The position numbers and the translations under genes are program-made. Below are positions 1 to 13,086 of a stretch of DNA of 64,000 nucleotides, piece by piece. Within the stretch, counting starts at the first letter, position 1, and each line of letters starts with the position of its first letter. The notes beneath the pieces were generated by a model, which made no database searches, was not told the origin of the DNA, and saw nothing but the letters and a program-made list of their open reading frames with translations. Source of the stretch: Paraspadella gotoi (taxonomy: Eukaryota; Chaetognatha); the NCBI GenBank assembly GCA_051294375.1, contig CM119264.1, positions 9,236,764 to 9,300,763 on the forward strand, read 5' to 3'.

Positions 1-355
1 GTGCGTCTCTGCTCTTTTGTTAATTCTCTCTCATCTCGACCTAATTCAGCGCGAAAAGCCTGCTTCGGACCTACTTCTGCTGCTGCGGGAGGGGCCGGTG
101 AGGTACCTCGGTCGGCTGTGGCCTGGGCGACGGCCGCGCGCGATGGCCGCGCAAGNNNNNNNNNNNNNNNNNNNNNNNNNGCCCGCAAAGCCCCACACGT
201 GCGAGGGCGTCGCTGAGGCGTCGTTCGCGCCCCCCGGAACGTGCGCACGCGATCCTGCGTACACACGGGACCCCCTCTTCAACCCCCCCTTTGTACACGC
301 ACGTGCTAATGGACCGCGGATATCAAAATCATTGAGGCTTGAAAATATTTCGACG
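1..355. other. GC-rich flank, no gene recognised
   Basis: Unique-looking, CpG-containing sequence interrupted by a 25-N gap at 156-180. Open frames run through the gap on both strands, but none shows a recognisable protein motif or a convincing splice-site pair. Confidence 0.5.
156..180. other. assembly gap, 25 N
   Basis: Fixed-size run of 25 N. The same size recurs at four other places in the window, so it is a placeholder, not a measured distance. Confidence 0.98.
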
Positions 356-359
356 AGAC

Positions 360-486
360 GAGAGAGAGAAAGAGAGAGAGATAGAAAGGGAGAGAGAGAG
401 ATAGAAAGGGAGAGAAAGAGAGAAAGAAAGTGAGAGAGAGAAAGAGAGAGAGAAAGAGAGACAGAGAAAGAGATAGAGAGATACAT

Positions 487-550
<64 letters not shown>
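360..550. repeat. (GA)n microsatellite
   Basis: Interrupted GA/GAAA tract that becomes pure GA from about 490 to 548. Confidence 0.95.
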
Positions 551-552
<2 letters not shown>

Positions 553-1190
553 TGAAAGTGACAGTAGAAATTCACGTAATCATGATGCAGAATCGGAAGA
601 CTTATCTTTTGCGAGTGATAAAGATTAAAGAAATTCAAGAAAGTCAAAGGTCAAAAGAAGACAAGATAGCAAAAGAAAAACAGAAAAAAATACGTAATTA
701 TTTTTTTTTTTAATGTATTAATTTTACTTTTGAAGTAAATATCTAAAGATACAAAGATAAAAATATGAATTTAATGATTGAAAGACGCAACGATGTAACG
801 ATATTAAGCTCCATCTAATCTTTTAACTTGAGTGAATATTTTAAAGAAACTCGAAACTAATGTAAAAAGTTTAATTTTCACATTTGAGTTGAAGAGATAT
901 TTATGAAACTCAGTTCACCCCATTTCGCTTTCTCTGCCCGCTATTGATCTATAATCCTCGATACTTCTATCATCATACAGTCTGTCGAGCTCTCCGATAT
1001 AACCCAGATTCGTCTTATCGAAGGACTGACCGACCAAAAAACCGTAAAATAGGATGTCCCACGACCCGGCAATAAGATCCTTAGAAAGGAGCAGATGGTC
1101 TAAGACGCGGCGATGGTTTGTTTTCCAGAGGCTTCATCATTAATTATATTCTTTCCTTCGCTTTTAATAAACATAAAATACTTAAACAAG
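551..1190. other. AT-rich spacer, nothing recognised
   Basis: AT-rich, no simple-repeat array and no plausible exon found on either strand. Confidence 0.5.
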
Positions 1191-1229
1191 ATTAAACGTC
1201 CTATGAAGAAGAAAAGGAGTAAGCCGAAG

Positions 1230-1760
1230 AAAGACGACGACAACGACGACGACGACGACGACGAAGAGAATGACGATGCCAAAGAAATCTTAGTTGATGA
1301 AAGATGTGATGACGTCGCGACGGTGGATGGAAAGTCGGTTTCAAAGAGAGACATCGATGACGACAATGAGAAAGACCCTCAAAGGAAAACGACAACGATG
1401 AGAACCGCGACGACGACGACAACGACGATGATGATGACGATGATGATTATGATGACGACGATGTTGATGATGATGAAAATGATGATGATGATGATTATGA
1501 TGACGACAATGTTGATGATGATGATGATTATGACGGCTGCTGGTTATCTCAAATGTCAGTGATGGATGATGATGATAATAACGACGAAAACTGCATAATG
1601 GCGACGACAACTAAGACAAAGAGCAAAAAGGAAAGTGAAAATAAAAAAAATAAAAAGAAATGGAAGATGGCGACGACGAAGACTTCGAAGAAAAATGACG
1701 ACGACAACGACGAAAAATGGGAAAAATGACGACGTCGACGACTAAAAAACGAAGACGCCA
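1230..1760. repeat. degenerate (GAC)n/(GAT)n trinucleotide region
   Basis: Runs of GAC and GAT triplets, strongest at 1237-1262 and 1410-1535. They create a long aspartate/threonine/methionine-rich open frame (1113-1562, plus), which I read as a repeat artefact and not a gene. Confidence 0.85.
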
Positions 1761-2888
1761 CCGGGACTCATTCGAGATTCAGATGTCGCCGAAAGAAGTA
1801 ATTTTTTACACGCCACGCGGTTGCTTGGTTGCTTGGTTGCTTGGTTCCCTGGTTGCTGTCACTGGAAATATCAGCCTGTTGTAGTTTGGATTTTCTTTTA
1901 CGTTCAACCGCATTGATTAAAGCTTGTGCATTTGAAGCTTGCTTGCTTAACTCCGGAAAACTCTGAATACATTGAATAAGTTCTAAATTCAAAAAACGAA
2001 AGTGAAGCTTGTATCACGTTACCTAATAGACTAATACCATAATAATGACATATCATGTACGACCAACGCGTGCGAACGTCGCATTGCGCACAGGACCATC
2101 TACGTTCTCTTTCTTTGTGATCGGTTCGTACGTGCGCGAAATATCAGAAACGAGGACAGAATTTTCGTTCGTTCGCTGGCGTCGGACATCGACACATATT
2201 CGGACGCATACGTGGAAAGAGACATGGACGGTCGGACACCTACACGGACGTTGAACACGAATCAGACAAGGAGAGTGACACTTTGAAATGGAAATGACTC
2301 GAATTAAATGAAATGCGTTAAAATCAGAAAATATGAAATAGAATGAAACAGAATTCATTCCTGTCGTTTCGCTCTCTCAAGGATATCGTCATAAAAACGA
2401 ACGAGTTAAGAGTGATACACTGAGAGCGACGATGAGAACGACGATGTGCGCGACGACGAAACTTTCGACCGTAACGAAGATGATGATGATGATGATGATA
2501 ATGACGTCAATGATACTGATAAAGTTTTAAACAGGATTAATAAGTTGACGACAATATTTAAACTGAATATACTGTAATATTATATCATGTAGTTATGTAT
2601 TAATATCCAAGTCATAATCGTTTATAATGAAGATGACAATAAATAATAAAATAAATAAAATAAAAGGAACTATAATTTGAGAGGAAAGATGACAGTGACG
2701 TAAAAGACGAATGATGACAATGAGAGTCGGAGTGAGGATGAGAAAAACACGAAAATGAGGAGAAGAACGACGCCGACGACGACGACGACGACTAGAACTG
2801 CGGCGAGAACGACGTTGCGACCTTGATGAAGTGTTTCAGGGTTCTCGAGAGACGGATACCGATGGAGAAACGCGACAGACACATCTTG
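1761..2888. other. mixed spacer with short tandem repeats
   Basis: Contains a short GCTTGGTT-type tandem near 1819-1855, a GAT run near 2478-2500 and a GAC run near 2770-2795. No gene recognised. Confidence 0.5.
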
Positions 2889-2988
2889 AATTCTCTCTCT
2901 TTCTCTCTTTCTTTCTTTCTTTCTTTCTTTCTTTCATTCTTTCTTTCTTTCATTCTTTCTTTCTTTCTCTCTTTATTTTTTTAGTTCG

Positions 2989-3025
<37 letters not shown>

Positions 3026-3142
3026 TTTTTTTTTTTTTTTTTTTTTTCTTTCTTTATTTCTCTCTTTCTTTTTTCTTTTTCTTTTTCTTTTTTTTCTAAC
3101 TTTCTTTTATTTTTCTTTTTTCTCTCTCTTCTCTCTCATCTC

Positions 3143-3182
<40 letters not shown>
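2889..3182. repeat. (CTTT)n then (CT)n array
   Basis: Polypyrimidine plus strand: tetranucleotide CTTT blocks, a T-rich stretch near 3020-3047, then pure CT at about 3145-3181. Confidence 0.95.
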
Positions 3183-3186
<4 letters not shown>

Positions 3187-3594
3187 ACTTTTCTTCCGTG
3201 ATGTTCTCGGTCTTTCATCATACGAAGTCTCAGGCCGAAGACGTGAATTCAAAAGTAAAACGTCGGAAATGAAAAAGGATGTGAGAAGTTCGTTCTTGGC
3301 GGGAGAATGATTTATGGAACTACAATTAATTGTTGAAATAAAATAAATTTATAACGATATAATCCAACAATATCAATAAATAGATTCTAGTCTTTCAATG
3401 TTTTTTTTTTATAATTTTTCGTTGTTCATTTGTTTTTCCTAACTGTTCTCCCAGTCGTTCTACGCTCTACGTTTTCACGCTCGTTCGTTCCATTAAATCC
3501 GAGTCATTGTTGTCCGACACGGAAAGAATTTCAATTTGAAAACGTTTAAAAATCTTCAAAAAAAAGAAAACCCATTAAATTTATCCTGGTTCTC
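3183..3594. other. spacer, nothing recognised
   Basis: AT-rich and non-repetitive; no exon or element found. Confidence 0.5.
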
Positions 3595-5810
3595 TCTTTC
3601 TTTCTTTCTTTCTTTCTTTCTTTTTCTTTCTTTCTTTCTTTCTTTCTTCTTCTTTCTTTTCTTCTTCTTTCTTCTTTCTTTCTTTCTTTCTTTCTTTCTT
3701 TCCTCTCTCTCTCATCTCCCCCTCTCTCCCTCCTCTTCCTCTCCTCTTCTCCTTCCCTCTCTTCTTCTCTCTCTCTCTCTCACTCTTTTCCCCCTTTTCC
3801 CCAAATTTCCCCAGATTTCCAGTCGATTTCCTTTTCAAAAAAATAGATTCTCTCCCAAAAACTCACTACGAAATAAAAAAAAAAATTGTTACCGCAAAAA
3901 AAAAAAAAAAAAGAAGGCTTATTCCGCAGGTCCCGGCTCTGCCCCTCTCTTCGGCCCCGCCCCTCCTTCCGTTCTCCCTCCATTCGTGGTCCGGGGCCAG
4001 ACCTCCCCACTCCCTCAACCCTAGGAAACGGCCTCGCTGCCTTTTCAAGACCACCTTGGGGCGATTGGACCAATTCCGGCCCCACCTCGCGAGGATACCC
4101 CGGCCAGCGATTACGACGCAGAAAAATAAATAAAACTTTTTTTCTTCATTCGTCCAAGCGAAGGTTGAAAGTTTAGAAGAGTGTGTTGAATCTAAGTTCG
4201 GAAGAATGTGTCTTCTTGCAATATCTATAACTGACTGGGACTAATTCGCGCATTTGAAGACCGATGGATCGGTAATAAAATGCGCAGAAGAAGCGATGGC
4301 GCCGGCACAAAATACGCCCTGGAGATGGATGACGACAAAGTCTCGTACGACTACGTCGTGCTAAAGGCCGAAAGGCCACGAATCTACGAAGCCGCAGGAC
4401 TTGACAAAATGCTACGTAGAAGGAAGGAGGTTGTAATAAGTCCGTTGAAGGAGCTTGATTGTAGAGATTCTAGAAAGCTTCGGGCACAGGAATAACGAAA
4501 AGCATTTAGTACAAACTTCACAAATACTATATATTAAATTTATAAGTGTCTTTCTTACTGTTTCTAACCAATACATATGCCACAATAATAATAGCTCTCT
4601 CATAAGAAAAGCTCACCAAACCAAGCGGAATGCACACAAAGAAAATAAGATTCCGAGATGATCTGATAAGATTATGCTTCTGAATAAAGAAACTAAATAC
4701 CCAGTGCAACATGTTGAGAATATGAAGAATGCGCACGTGGGTAGATATTCGAATTAGAATCTGTTAATCGAAAGACTATCGGAGAATCACACGGGCACCT
4801 CATCAGAATACAGGCGACTGTAAAACACTGCCCTTCGGAATTCTGTACTCTAGTTAAAACAAAAAGAGCCTAAACGATGGGGTCGCTGCGATCGTTAGAA
4901 AGGTCGCATTTTCGAATGTCAGCTAAAATAAGAGCAAAAGACCGCAACGGGTAAAAGGCAGAGAAGCTGGATTTTAACTCGAAATATTAGAAGTAGTAGG
5001 TTATTTTCGTACCAGAAGGGAAAAACATTTAAGGGGAAAGGGGGTTGGAAGGGGGTGGGGGAGAGAGATGCGGATGTGGCGCAAGGAAGAGGGGTAACTG
5101 GAAGGGGGTGGGGCCGGGGGCGTGGGGGTAAGGACTCTCTGAAGGTGCGGGGTCAACGGGATTGTGTATCTGGTGCTTTATTTAGACCGTAATATTTTCA
5201 TTCTTGTGTGTATTTCTTACATGGCCGGTTGGTTGTTTTCCTCAGAACACATTCTATCTTATTGTTCTTTATATGTTTAAGAATCCGCAATATACCTGTA
5301 ATGTCCTTTAACAAATGGAAGCAACCAATGTCCCTAGGCAAATTAATATGCATTTTAACCTAGAGTGGGAACCAGACCGACCGGACAGACAACGCGAAAC
5401 GATAAGACGCCCGGCGACACCGACCGACCGGAGCCGACCGACCGAGCCAGACCGAGCCCGACAGATTCGACCCCGAAAAGTGAAAGCAGGTTGATCCGCG
5501 AGTACTCGCGGCGCCAACTAAAATTTGAATAATTGGATAACCATACATACACTCAAAAATTTTGAGGAAGAGGAAGTGCATGCTAAGGATTTGTTAACAA
5601 GTGAAGCCAAGGTGGCGAAAAAAAGGGAAGAACGATCAGATTTTTGTAGGAGGAAAAAGAGAAAAAGGAGGGAGGACTAAGAGAGGAAGAAAAAAAGGTT
5701 GGGAGAAAAGCACGTACAGCGAATAACTGGGCTTAGTGTCGGTGCTTCGCTTAACAAATCTGGAGAAGGAAATGAATCAATCGTAGATCGCGCGAAAGAA
5801 AAAAAAAACT
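3595..5810 (+). repeat. direct duplication A, copy 1
   Basis: This block matches 6161-8193 in the same orientation over almost its whole length. It begins with a CTTT/CT tract, continues with a C-rich stretch around 3940-4110, a poly-A stretch near 3896-3912, a G-rich stretch near 5038-5150 and a GACC/GACA-rich stretch near 5370-5460, and ends near a GCGCGAAAG run before poly-A. The two copies differ mainly by one-base insertions and deletions. Short frames inside it are broken differently in each copy, so no gene is called. Confidence 0.9.
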
Positions 5811-6135
5811 CCCTCTGTGGTGTTGAGTCTCTGCTGGAGTACGCGACCGAAGACGTGATTTGAAACGAACGCTGATAGAGTCATTATAGAGGACGGAGGG
5901 GGGGGGGTGAAGGAAAGAAGTTTGGGGGATGAATCCGTTATAGACGAGTCTGAAAGAAAAAAATATAGATCTTGAAGATCGCGTCTATCGCGATCGTTAA
6001 GGAAATATGATTATCTCTGTTAGAGCATGGATAAAATTTGAAATCACGGAAGGATCTTGGCTTTTAGTTTTGATAAAAAGATTTTTAAAGCTGAAAGGAT
6101 TTGCCGGTTTCGCCCTGCACGAATCCAATTATAAA
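5811..6135 (+). repeat. segment X, extra copy of palindrome-centre sequence
   Basis: Matches the reverse complement of about 16365-16670 and, directly, about 16680-16870, again with many single-base indels. It stops at an N gap exactly where the other copies continue. Confidence 0.85.
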
Positions 6136-6160
6136 NNNNNNNNNNNNNNNNNNNNNNNNN
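6136..6160. other. assembly gap, 25 N
   Basis: Separates segment X from duplication A copy 2. Confidence 0.98.
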
Positions 6161-8193
6161 TCTTTCTTTCTTCTTCTCTTCTTCTTCTTTCTTTCTCTTT
6201 CTTTCTTTCCTCTCTCTCTCATGCTCCCTCTCTCGTCCCCCTCCATCTCCTCTCCTCTCCTCTCGCTCCTTCCCTCTCTCTCTCGTCTCTCTCTCTCTCT
6301 CTCTCGTCTAGTCCCTCACTCTTTCCCCAAATTTCTTCCCAGATTTCCAGTCGATTTCCTTTTCAAAAAATAGTTTTCTCTTCCAAAAACTCCAATGAAA
6401 AAAAAAAATGTTACCGCAAAAAAAAAAAAAAAAAAGAAGGCTTATCCGCAGGTCCCGGCTCTGCCCTCTCTTCGGCCCCGTCCCCCCTCTTCCACCCAGG
6501 GTCGATATCGGGGCACGAGACCTCCCCATCCCTCAACCCTAGGGAAACGGCCTCGCTGCCTTTTCAAGACCACCTTGGGGCGATTGGACCAATTCCGGCC
6601 CCACCTCGCGAGTACCCCGGCCAGCGATTACGACGCAGGCAAAATCAAATAAAACTTTTTTCTCATTTCGCGTCCAGCGAAGTTGAAAGTTTAGAAGTGT
6701 GTTGAATCTAAAGTTCGGAAAGTGTGTCTTTGCAAATATTTAAACTGCTGGACTAATTCGCGCATTTGAAGACCAGATGGAATCGTGGTAATAAAATGCG
6801 CAGAAGAAGCATGCGGCCGGCACAATAAAAACGCCCTGGAGATGGATGACGACAAAGTCTCGGTACGACTACGTCGGCTAAAGCCGAAAGGCACGAGATC
6901 TACGAAGCCCAGGACTTGACAAAATGACTCGAGTAAAGAGGAGGTTGTAATAAGTCCGTTGAAGGAGCTTGATTGTAGAGATTCAGAAAGTCTGTCGGCA
7001 CAGGAATAACAAAAGCATTTAGTACAAACTCAGCAAACTACTATATTACAATTTAAAAAGTGTCTTTCTTAACTGTTTTCTGAAGCCAATAACTATGCAA
7101 CACAATAGAATTGCTTCTCAATAAGAAAGCATTCACCAAACCACGGATGCACACAAAGAAAATAAGATTCCGAGATATCTGATAAAGTTTCTAGCTTCTG
7201 AATAAAGAAAACTAAAACCCAGTGACGAACTGTTGAGGATTTATGAAGAATGCCACGTGGGTAGCATATTCGAATTAGAATCTGTTAATCGAAAGATACT
7301 ATCCGGAAATCACAGGGCACCTCAATCAGAAACGGCCTGTAAAAGCACTGCCCTTCGGAATTGCTGTACTCTGGTACTAAACACAAAAAGAGCCCTAAAC
7401 GATGGTCGCTGCGATCGTTAGAAACGGTGCGCATTTTCGATGTCAGTAAATAAAGAGCAAAAGACCAACGGGGTGAAGAAGGCAGAGATAGCTGGGATTT
7501 TACTCGAAATATTAGAAGTATAGGTTATTTTCGTACCAGAAGGGAGAAAACATTTAAGCGGAAAGGGGGTTGGAAGGGGGTGGGGGAGAGAGATGCGATG
7601 TGGCGCAAGGAGAAGGGGTAATGGGAAGGGGGGGTGGGGGTAAGACCTCTGAAGGGTGCGGGGTCAATTGTATTGTGACTTTATTTTAACGTATATTTCA
7701 TTCTGTGCGTATTTCTGACATGCGTTGCTTCAAAATTCCATCTTTTGTTCTTTATAGTTTTAAGAATCCCAATATACCTAATGTCTTAACAAATGAGCAA
7801 CCAACTATAGGCAAATTATATGCATTTTTAACGTAAGTGGGACAGACCGACGGACAGACAGACCGAAAGACCGGCGGACCGACCGACCGACCGACCGACC
7901 GACCGAAAAGTGAAAGAGTTGATCCGCGAGTACTCGCGGCGCAACTAAAAATTTAATATTGGAACCATCAAACATCAGAAATTTTGAGGCAAGGAAGGCA
8001 TGGCTAAGGAACTTGTTTAACAAGGAAAAGGGAGAACGATCAGATTTGAGGAGGAAAAGAGAAAAGGAGGAGGAAGAGGAGGAGAAAAAAGGTGGGAAAA
8101 GCACGTAAGGAATAACTGGGTCGTTCGTGCTTCGCCTTAACCAAATCTGGAGAAGGAAAGAATCAATCGTAAGTCGCGCGAAAGAAAAAAAAA
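6161..8193 (+). repeat. direct duplication A, copy 2
   Basis: Second copy of the 3595-5810 block, same order of C-rich, poly-A, G-rich and GACC/GACA-rich parts, about 180 bases shorter through many small deletions. Bounded by N gaps on both sides. Confidence 0.9.
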
Positions 8194-8218
8194 NNNNNNN
8201 NNNNNNNNNNNNNNNNNN
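8194..8218. other. assembly gap, 25 N
   Basis: Marks the outer edge of the left arm of the large palindrome. Confidence 0.98.
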
Positions 8219-10609
8219 TTCCTTTTTTTTTCTTGCTTTGATTTACGAACTTCGTTCCTCACTCCCTTTGATTCATTTTTTCACTTCTGCCTCTTTTGTT
8301 TCATTGAACAAAACGACTCTTTCTCATTGTATTCTGGATATTCTCTTTCACACTTCTTTCTCCCTAACTTCTTTTATATTTCTTGTTGTATGATTATTCT
8401 CAACATTGTGTTTCTTTATTATTTTAAATTTGTTTTTATTTTGGAATATCATTGATCTGAAGAAATATGAGAAAGCAAATCAAAGAAACAAATTATGTGT
8501 GTAAGTAGGTTCAAAGGTTGAGACCTTTAAATCTTTTCTCTGGAGGGAGAGATATTGCAAAAAAACAAAGGATGGTGAAGCCTTAACAGGAAATGGGGGG
8601 GAATTTTGTCCACCAATTCAATAGGGCAGAATAATTATCTCCTCCTCTCTCTCTCTCTTCTCCTCTCTCTCTCTTTCCTCTCTCGTCTCTCACTCTCTCT
8701 CTCTCTTCTCTCTCAATTTCCACATTGCCGAAAATAATAAAATTTAATATGTTTTTCTTGAAGTAATTGTTTTTTTTTTAAATGTTAGTATTGTCAGTTG
8801 TTAGGTCGAATGTGAAAAAAAAAAAGGAATAGATTCGTGCAAGAAACTGAGGAAGAGAAAAAGAAGACGTTTCGTTTCAATGAGAATGTCAACAATGGAA
8901 ACTTCTTTTCTTTACGGTATTATTATATCTTCCTCATCTAATTTTACTCTCTCTCCCTCTCTCTCGTCTCCTCTCTCTCTTCTCTCTGTTTCTTCCCTTC
9001 AACCCAACGCCCTCTCTCTCTCCCACTTTCAAAACAAACTGAGGGCAGCTAGGAATATGATGATTTATTGCATTTAGGCACAAGCACCTGAGAGCTGATT
9101 AACCGCCAACGAGGTCTCCCTCCGTGAAAATGGCATTTCATATATCCAAATTAGTCCACTGTTCCCGACTCGAGCTTCCCCTTTTTTTCTTTCCGGTTTT
9201 CTATCTTTATCTTTTTCTTTCCTTTCTCAAATCACGCGGGATTTCTTTTACTGTATGTCTACGACGGCTCGATGCTGAATCCGGCGACGGGCTGGAGCTT
9301 CTAGTTCTTCGTTTTTTTTTTTGTTTTGGGGGGGGGGTTCCCAAAATTTGTTTAATAGAATTAAAGAATATTAATCTTTCATATTAGTTTTAGTTATGTT
9401 TTATTATTTATTTTTGTTTTAATATCTATTCCGCTTTTTGTCGTTCTTACTATCAAGAAAAATGAAAAATTTTGTAGAATGTCATCGAACAAGTTCATTA
9501 ATTTTTTCTGGGAAAATTTTTCTTTGCTGATTGATAGTTGATTGATTAGTTGATTGTAGTTGATTGCATAGTTGATTTGAAGATTGTTTGAATTGCATTT
9601 TAGCTGCAGTATCTTCTTCGATTTTGCGCTCATGTCCTTTCTCTCTCTTTGACCTTTTTTTTTTTCTGTTTTTCTTTTCTCTAATTAGAAGAAAGTCTCG
9701 CGAAAAACGTTATAGGTTTCTCTTCTTTTTTCTTTTCTTTCTTTCCTTCTTTCTTCCTTTCTGTCGGCTCTGAAAGAAACTTTATACAAAGGGGGAAAAA
9801 TCACTCAATTTTGAATTTTTAAACTTTTTTGAAAGAGAGAGTTGAAAAAAAAAACGATTGCGGTGACGAATACTGCAAACGTATAGACTTAGATACAAAA
9901 TTAGATATTGTGGCGTCGCCACGATAACGTCAGTGGATAAGATGGCGTTGACCGGAAACAAGAGATTGACACGTTGACGTTTTGTCAATGCAAAATCCAG
10001 TTTATTTAATTGTTATTCCAATAAAAACGTTTCTAAACCACATTTGCATTGGTTTAACTATAAAAGCAGCCTAATAAATGGTAATCAAAGCATATAGATA
10101 TTCAGTTTGCTTTTGCCAAACAAGCAGCTACAATATCTATATGCACAGCCAATAGTTAAAATAAAGCAATTAACCAATAATAAACATTGGTAAATTGACA
10201 GTATTCTTTTAAAGAGAGAGGAATAAAGAATTTCAGTTAACAGGTGGGATTAGTAAAACATGTTGATAGAGATTGCTACTGCAATCTTCCCTGTGCTTAT
10301 AGTTGTTGTGCGTTCATTGTTCATAGTTTAGTAACATTACATAACTTAAGGATAATTAAGTCATTGGGAATATCTATAAATGTATCTGCTTGGTCTGTGG
10401 CACACTGCCAACTTAAACCTCCATTAGCCATTCAAAGGTCCGAGATTGAAATGCGTCGGTCATGAGCTTTTGTTTATAATTCATTTAATGATTATTTGCA
10501 TTTGAGAAGTTCCATATTTACAAATTAACAGATAAGTTAATTGTCACATATTGGCTACTCGCCCCGATGGCCGGATTATTCCGACTGGTTAAGTTCGGGT
10601 TCCCAGCCT

Positions 10610-12352
10610 TCATCCCCCCCCCCAGACATAAGACTGAAAGGGAGGAGGAGTCCAGGAGTAGTAGAGAGAAGGAAAAAAAGAAAACGTTTGGCTCAGACGT
10701 ATTGTTTTGTTCAAGGAGATTGTTTGGAAGCACTGATTATAGTTTGAGGTCTCACGATTTGTTGCGTTTGACGCCGCGGCGGGAAAGGGACAGGGACAAA
10801 GCGTGATGATTAAGACGATGCCGGCGTCCGCGATTCCAACGGTTGCGAGAGCATTGTCATTAGAATTGACGACGCTCGAAAATGGATCGGCCGTAAATAT
10901 CGCATTTTCTTTTCCTGTGGTGGGCGTGGCCGGAAGTGACGCTTCTTTGTCGTTTATTGCTCTCCTCTCTGCTATTATACGAATTGGGAAGGCTGCGTTT
11001 TTTAGCGGTCTGTGAATTGACGATGAGGAGAAGAATGCCTTGTTCTGGCGCCGGGGCGTCGGACCGGGGTCGAGGAGCGGCGGCTGTTTGATGTCTCTCT
11101 TCCTCTTGAGAGGTCGTCCGTCGGCAAGTGGCCTCATCCCAGGACGATGAGCTGGCTTTGTGCGGCGCGATGGTGGTTCCGTTTCTATTTCCTCTCCAGG
11201 TATTTCCACCTTGAAGTTTAAAGTTGTTCTGGTACAACTTGAACGGACCGTCATAGGGGCGCAGTGAGTAGGCGGGCCTGACCCCGCTTCGCGGAATTGA
11301 AGACATAAGACGCCGTCTATCGTCTCGTCGCGAGGGCATCGGTAAGTGACGCTGTGGAGGCGATGGCTGCTTTGTAGGGAATGGGTGCAATCTTTCAACT
11401 TCAAGACGAAGTTCATCGCGGAGAACGACGATTGAAGCTCTCAAATAATCTTGCGGCGGCGTCGCTCGGGCAGAGGACGGCGCACGGGATCCGTTTAGAC
11501 CGTCGCCGGTAAACCATAGTGGGCTGGTGCCTCCGATGTCGGGCTTGACGGTCGTCCGGAATTGCCAAGAGAAGCTGAAGGCAAGCTGCGTCTCGATACC
11601 ATTGAGAGGGTTCATCGGGCGCGTGACATATTAATGTAATGCCTCTGTGAGGCGCCGATGGAATCTTCCAAAAGTCCATTGCCTTGGATTGGTAACGCTT
11701 GTAGTTTTGTGATTTTACATTTTCCCCACCGTTTGCCCGCTGTGTCCATATTGTCGATGGGGTAAACTGGGCCCTCTGTCCGTGGTTATTTCGAGAGGAG
11801 CCTACGGTAGCCAATCACCTGGGTTGGAAATGCGTCCGCGCACCATTACCGCCGAAATGTTATTATAATAGGGTGGCGGTCGGCCATCGTTGAAAAACGA
11901 TCGGATGCCGTCAAAAGATATCGAGAAATCCATTCGACGTGGTGGAATGTGAAACATATCTTACGTGAATGTGCTGAAGCGTCAGAGGAGGAACCTTTGA
12001 AATCCGCGCGATTGGGGCACCGTGTTGGCGCGCACTTACTTTCGCGCTTGACATGAACGCACTCGCCGTGCCCAGCGAGACGTGTAAAACATCGAGCCGT
12101 CGGCTGGAAGCCCCACAAAGTTTTCCGCGATTCGTCTTCTCGTCGGCAACGCGCGGATGGCCGAAGTTCTGTGAAGGGATCGAAAACTTTTTCGGCAGCC
12201 ATTGATTCCGGGCAACGAAGAGGTCGGCGCGCATGGGCCATTAGACGATATCGACGACAATCGTCTTCATCGCCGATATGGATCCTTTTGAAAAGCGCAG
12301 CCTTGATTGGGCGTCCCCTCGTCAGAGGAGTCTGCGCGAAAAATGTGCGCAT
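10610..12352 (-). other. unassigned block with overlapping minus-strand ORFs
   Basis: A 1.7 kb stretch free of microsatellites, with balanced base composition unlike its surroundings. It carries long minus-strand open frames: 10610-11416 (268 aa), 10860-11615 (251 aa), 11413-11814 (133 aa) and 11846-12352 (168 aa). The plus strand has only short frames here. I recognise no domain. The overlapping frames could be a once-continuous reading frame broken by indels, either sequencing error or decay, inside the 9909-12841 insertion. It may be retroelement or viral-derived cargo, but I cannot support either by motif. Confidence 0.35.
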
Positions 12353-12689
12353 CTAGGGGTTGTTGCCTGCCCATTCCCTTTTATTTATTAAATCGATGCC
12401 TTGGTGACCAACCTGCGTGCCAAACTACTCGAAGTCAGGTTCTTTCACCTTGGCGCGTCGAATTGTTTGCGATGCGCAAGGATGCGTTTGGGCGGGAGGG
12501 GGCCGTCGCACCACGTTAGTGTGGATTAATAAGGCGCTAAGTGGTCGCTTGAAGATTACTATCCGTTAATATCTTTAACCCCCTCTAGCAGCTATGGAAC
12601 GGGGGGTCCTGTGGCTTGGAACCAGGCCTTTCTTGAGGGTTTTCCACCGCCCCAAGGCGGCTTACGGCCGGGGGCCTCACCACTTCCCG

Positions 12690-12785
12690 CAAGGTAAGGT
12701 ACCGGGTTGGAAGTTAACCCCGTACCTAGTTGGTTCCTATGAGCTGAATGCTTTATCAATGAGCCACTCGGGGTCAGACTGAACG
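12690..12785 (-). other. tRNA-like head / hairpin
   Basis: On the minus strand GAGTGGCTCATTGATAAAGC resembles a tRNA D-arm/A box. It is followed by a CTCATAG anticodon-loop-like segment and then an imperfect hairpin with GGTACC and GGGTT / AACCC arms. A normal T arm is missing, so it is at best a tRNA-derived fragment. Confidence 0.3.
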
Positions 12786-13086
12786 GTCTTGCATGCTTAT
12801 GAGGCGGGGTAGAACTTTAGCTATAGCCGCCCGACTATACAAGATATAAAAAAAGACAAAAAGCGACAGAGTGATTTTTAACTGTTGGCAAGGAAATGAA
12901 ATAATTCTCCTTTTAGAGAATCGCTTTCGACGCCATCTTAAAAAATAAACGGAAAACATTAAAAGCAAAAATGCGACAGAAAAAAAAAAAAAAAAAAAGC
13001 AGGTTGCTTCTCAACGTTTTGAAAAAGGATTTATGAGCTTTTGGTGGAGGAAAATAAGCCCAAGGTTGTCAGTTCTGTGCAATTAT

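Larger units (their letters stand above)
9909..12841. mobile_element. 2.9 kb TG...CA insertion with 6-bp target duplication
   Basis: Comparison with the opposite palindrome arm shows foreign DNA here. It starts TGTGGCG, ends CTATACA, and is flanked by the direct repeat AGATAT (9903-9908 and 12842-12847). TG...CA ends with a 5-6 bp duplication are the usual signature of LTR retroelement integration. A TATAAAAG box lies near 10060 and AATAAA-type signals near 10160, which would suit an LTR. I find no second LTR, so it could be a solo LTR with extra cargo, a truncated element or another class. The first 15 bases contain the perfect palindrome GTGGCG-T-CGCCAC. Confidence 0.55.

Noticed and set aside
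1113-1562. 149-codon Asp/Thr/Met-rich plus-strand ORF
   Set aside because: Produced by GAC/GAT triplet repeats; composition shifts abruptly with repeat phase and no domain or splice context supports it.
11925-11985. Plus-strand HILRECAE peptide resembling the C-terminal motif after LINE RNase H
   Set aside because: Surrounding plus-strand frames are closed and no other RT or RNase H motif is present.
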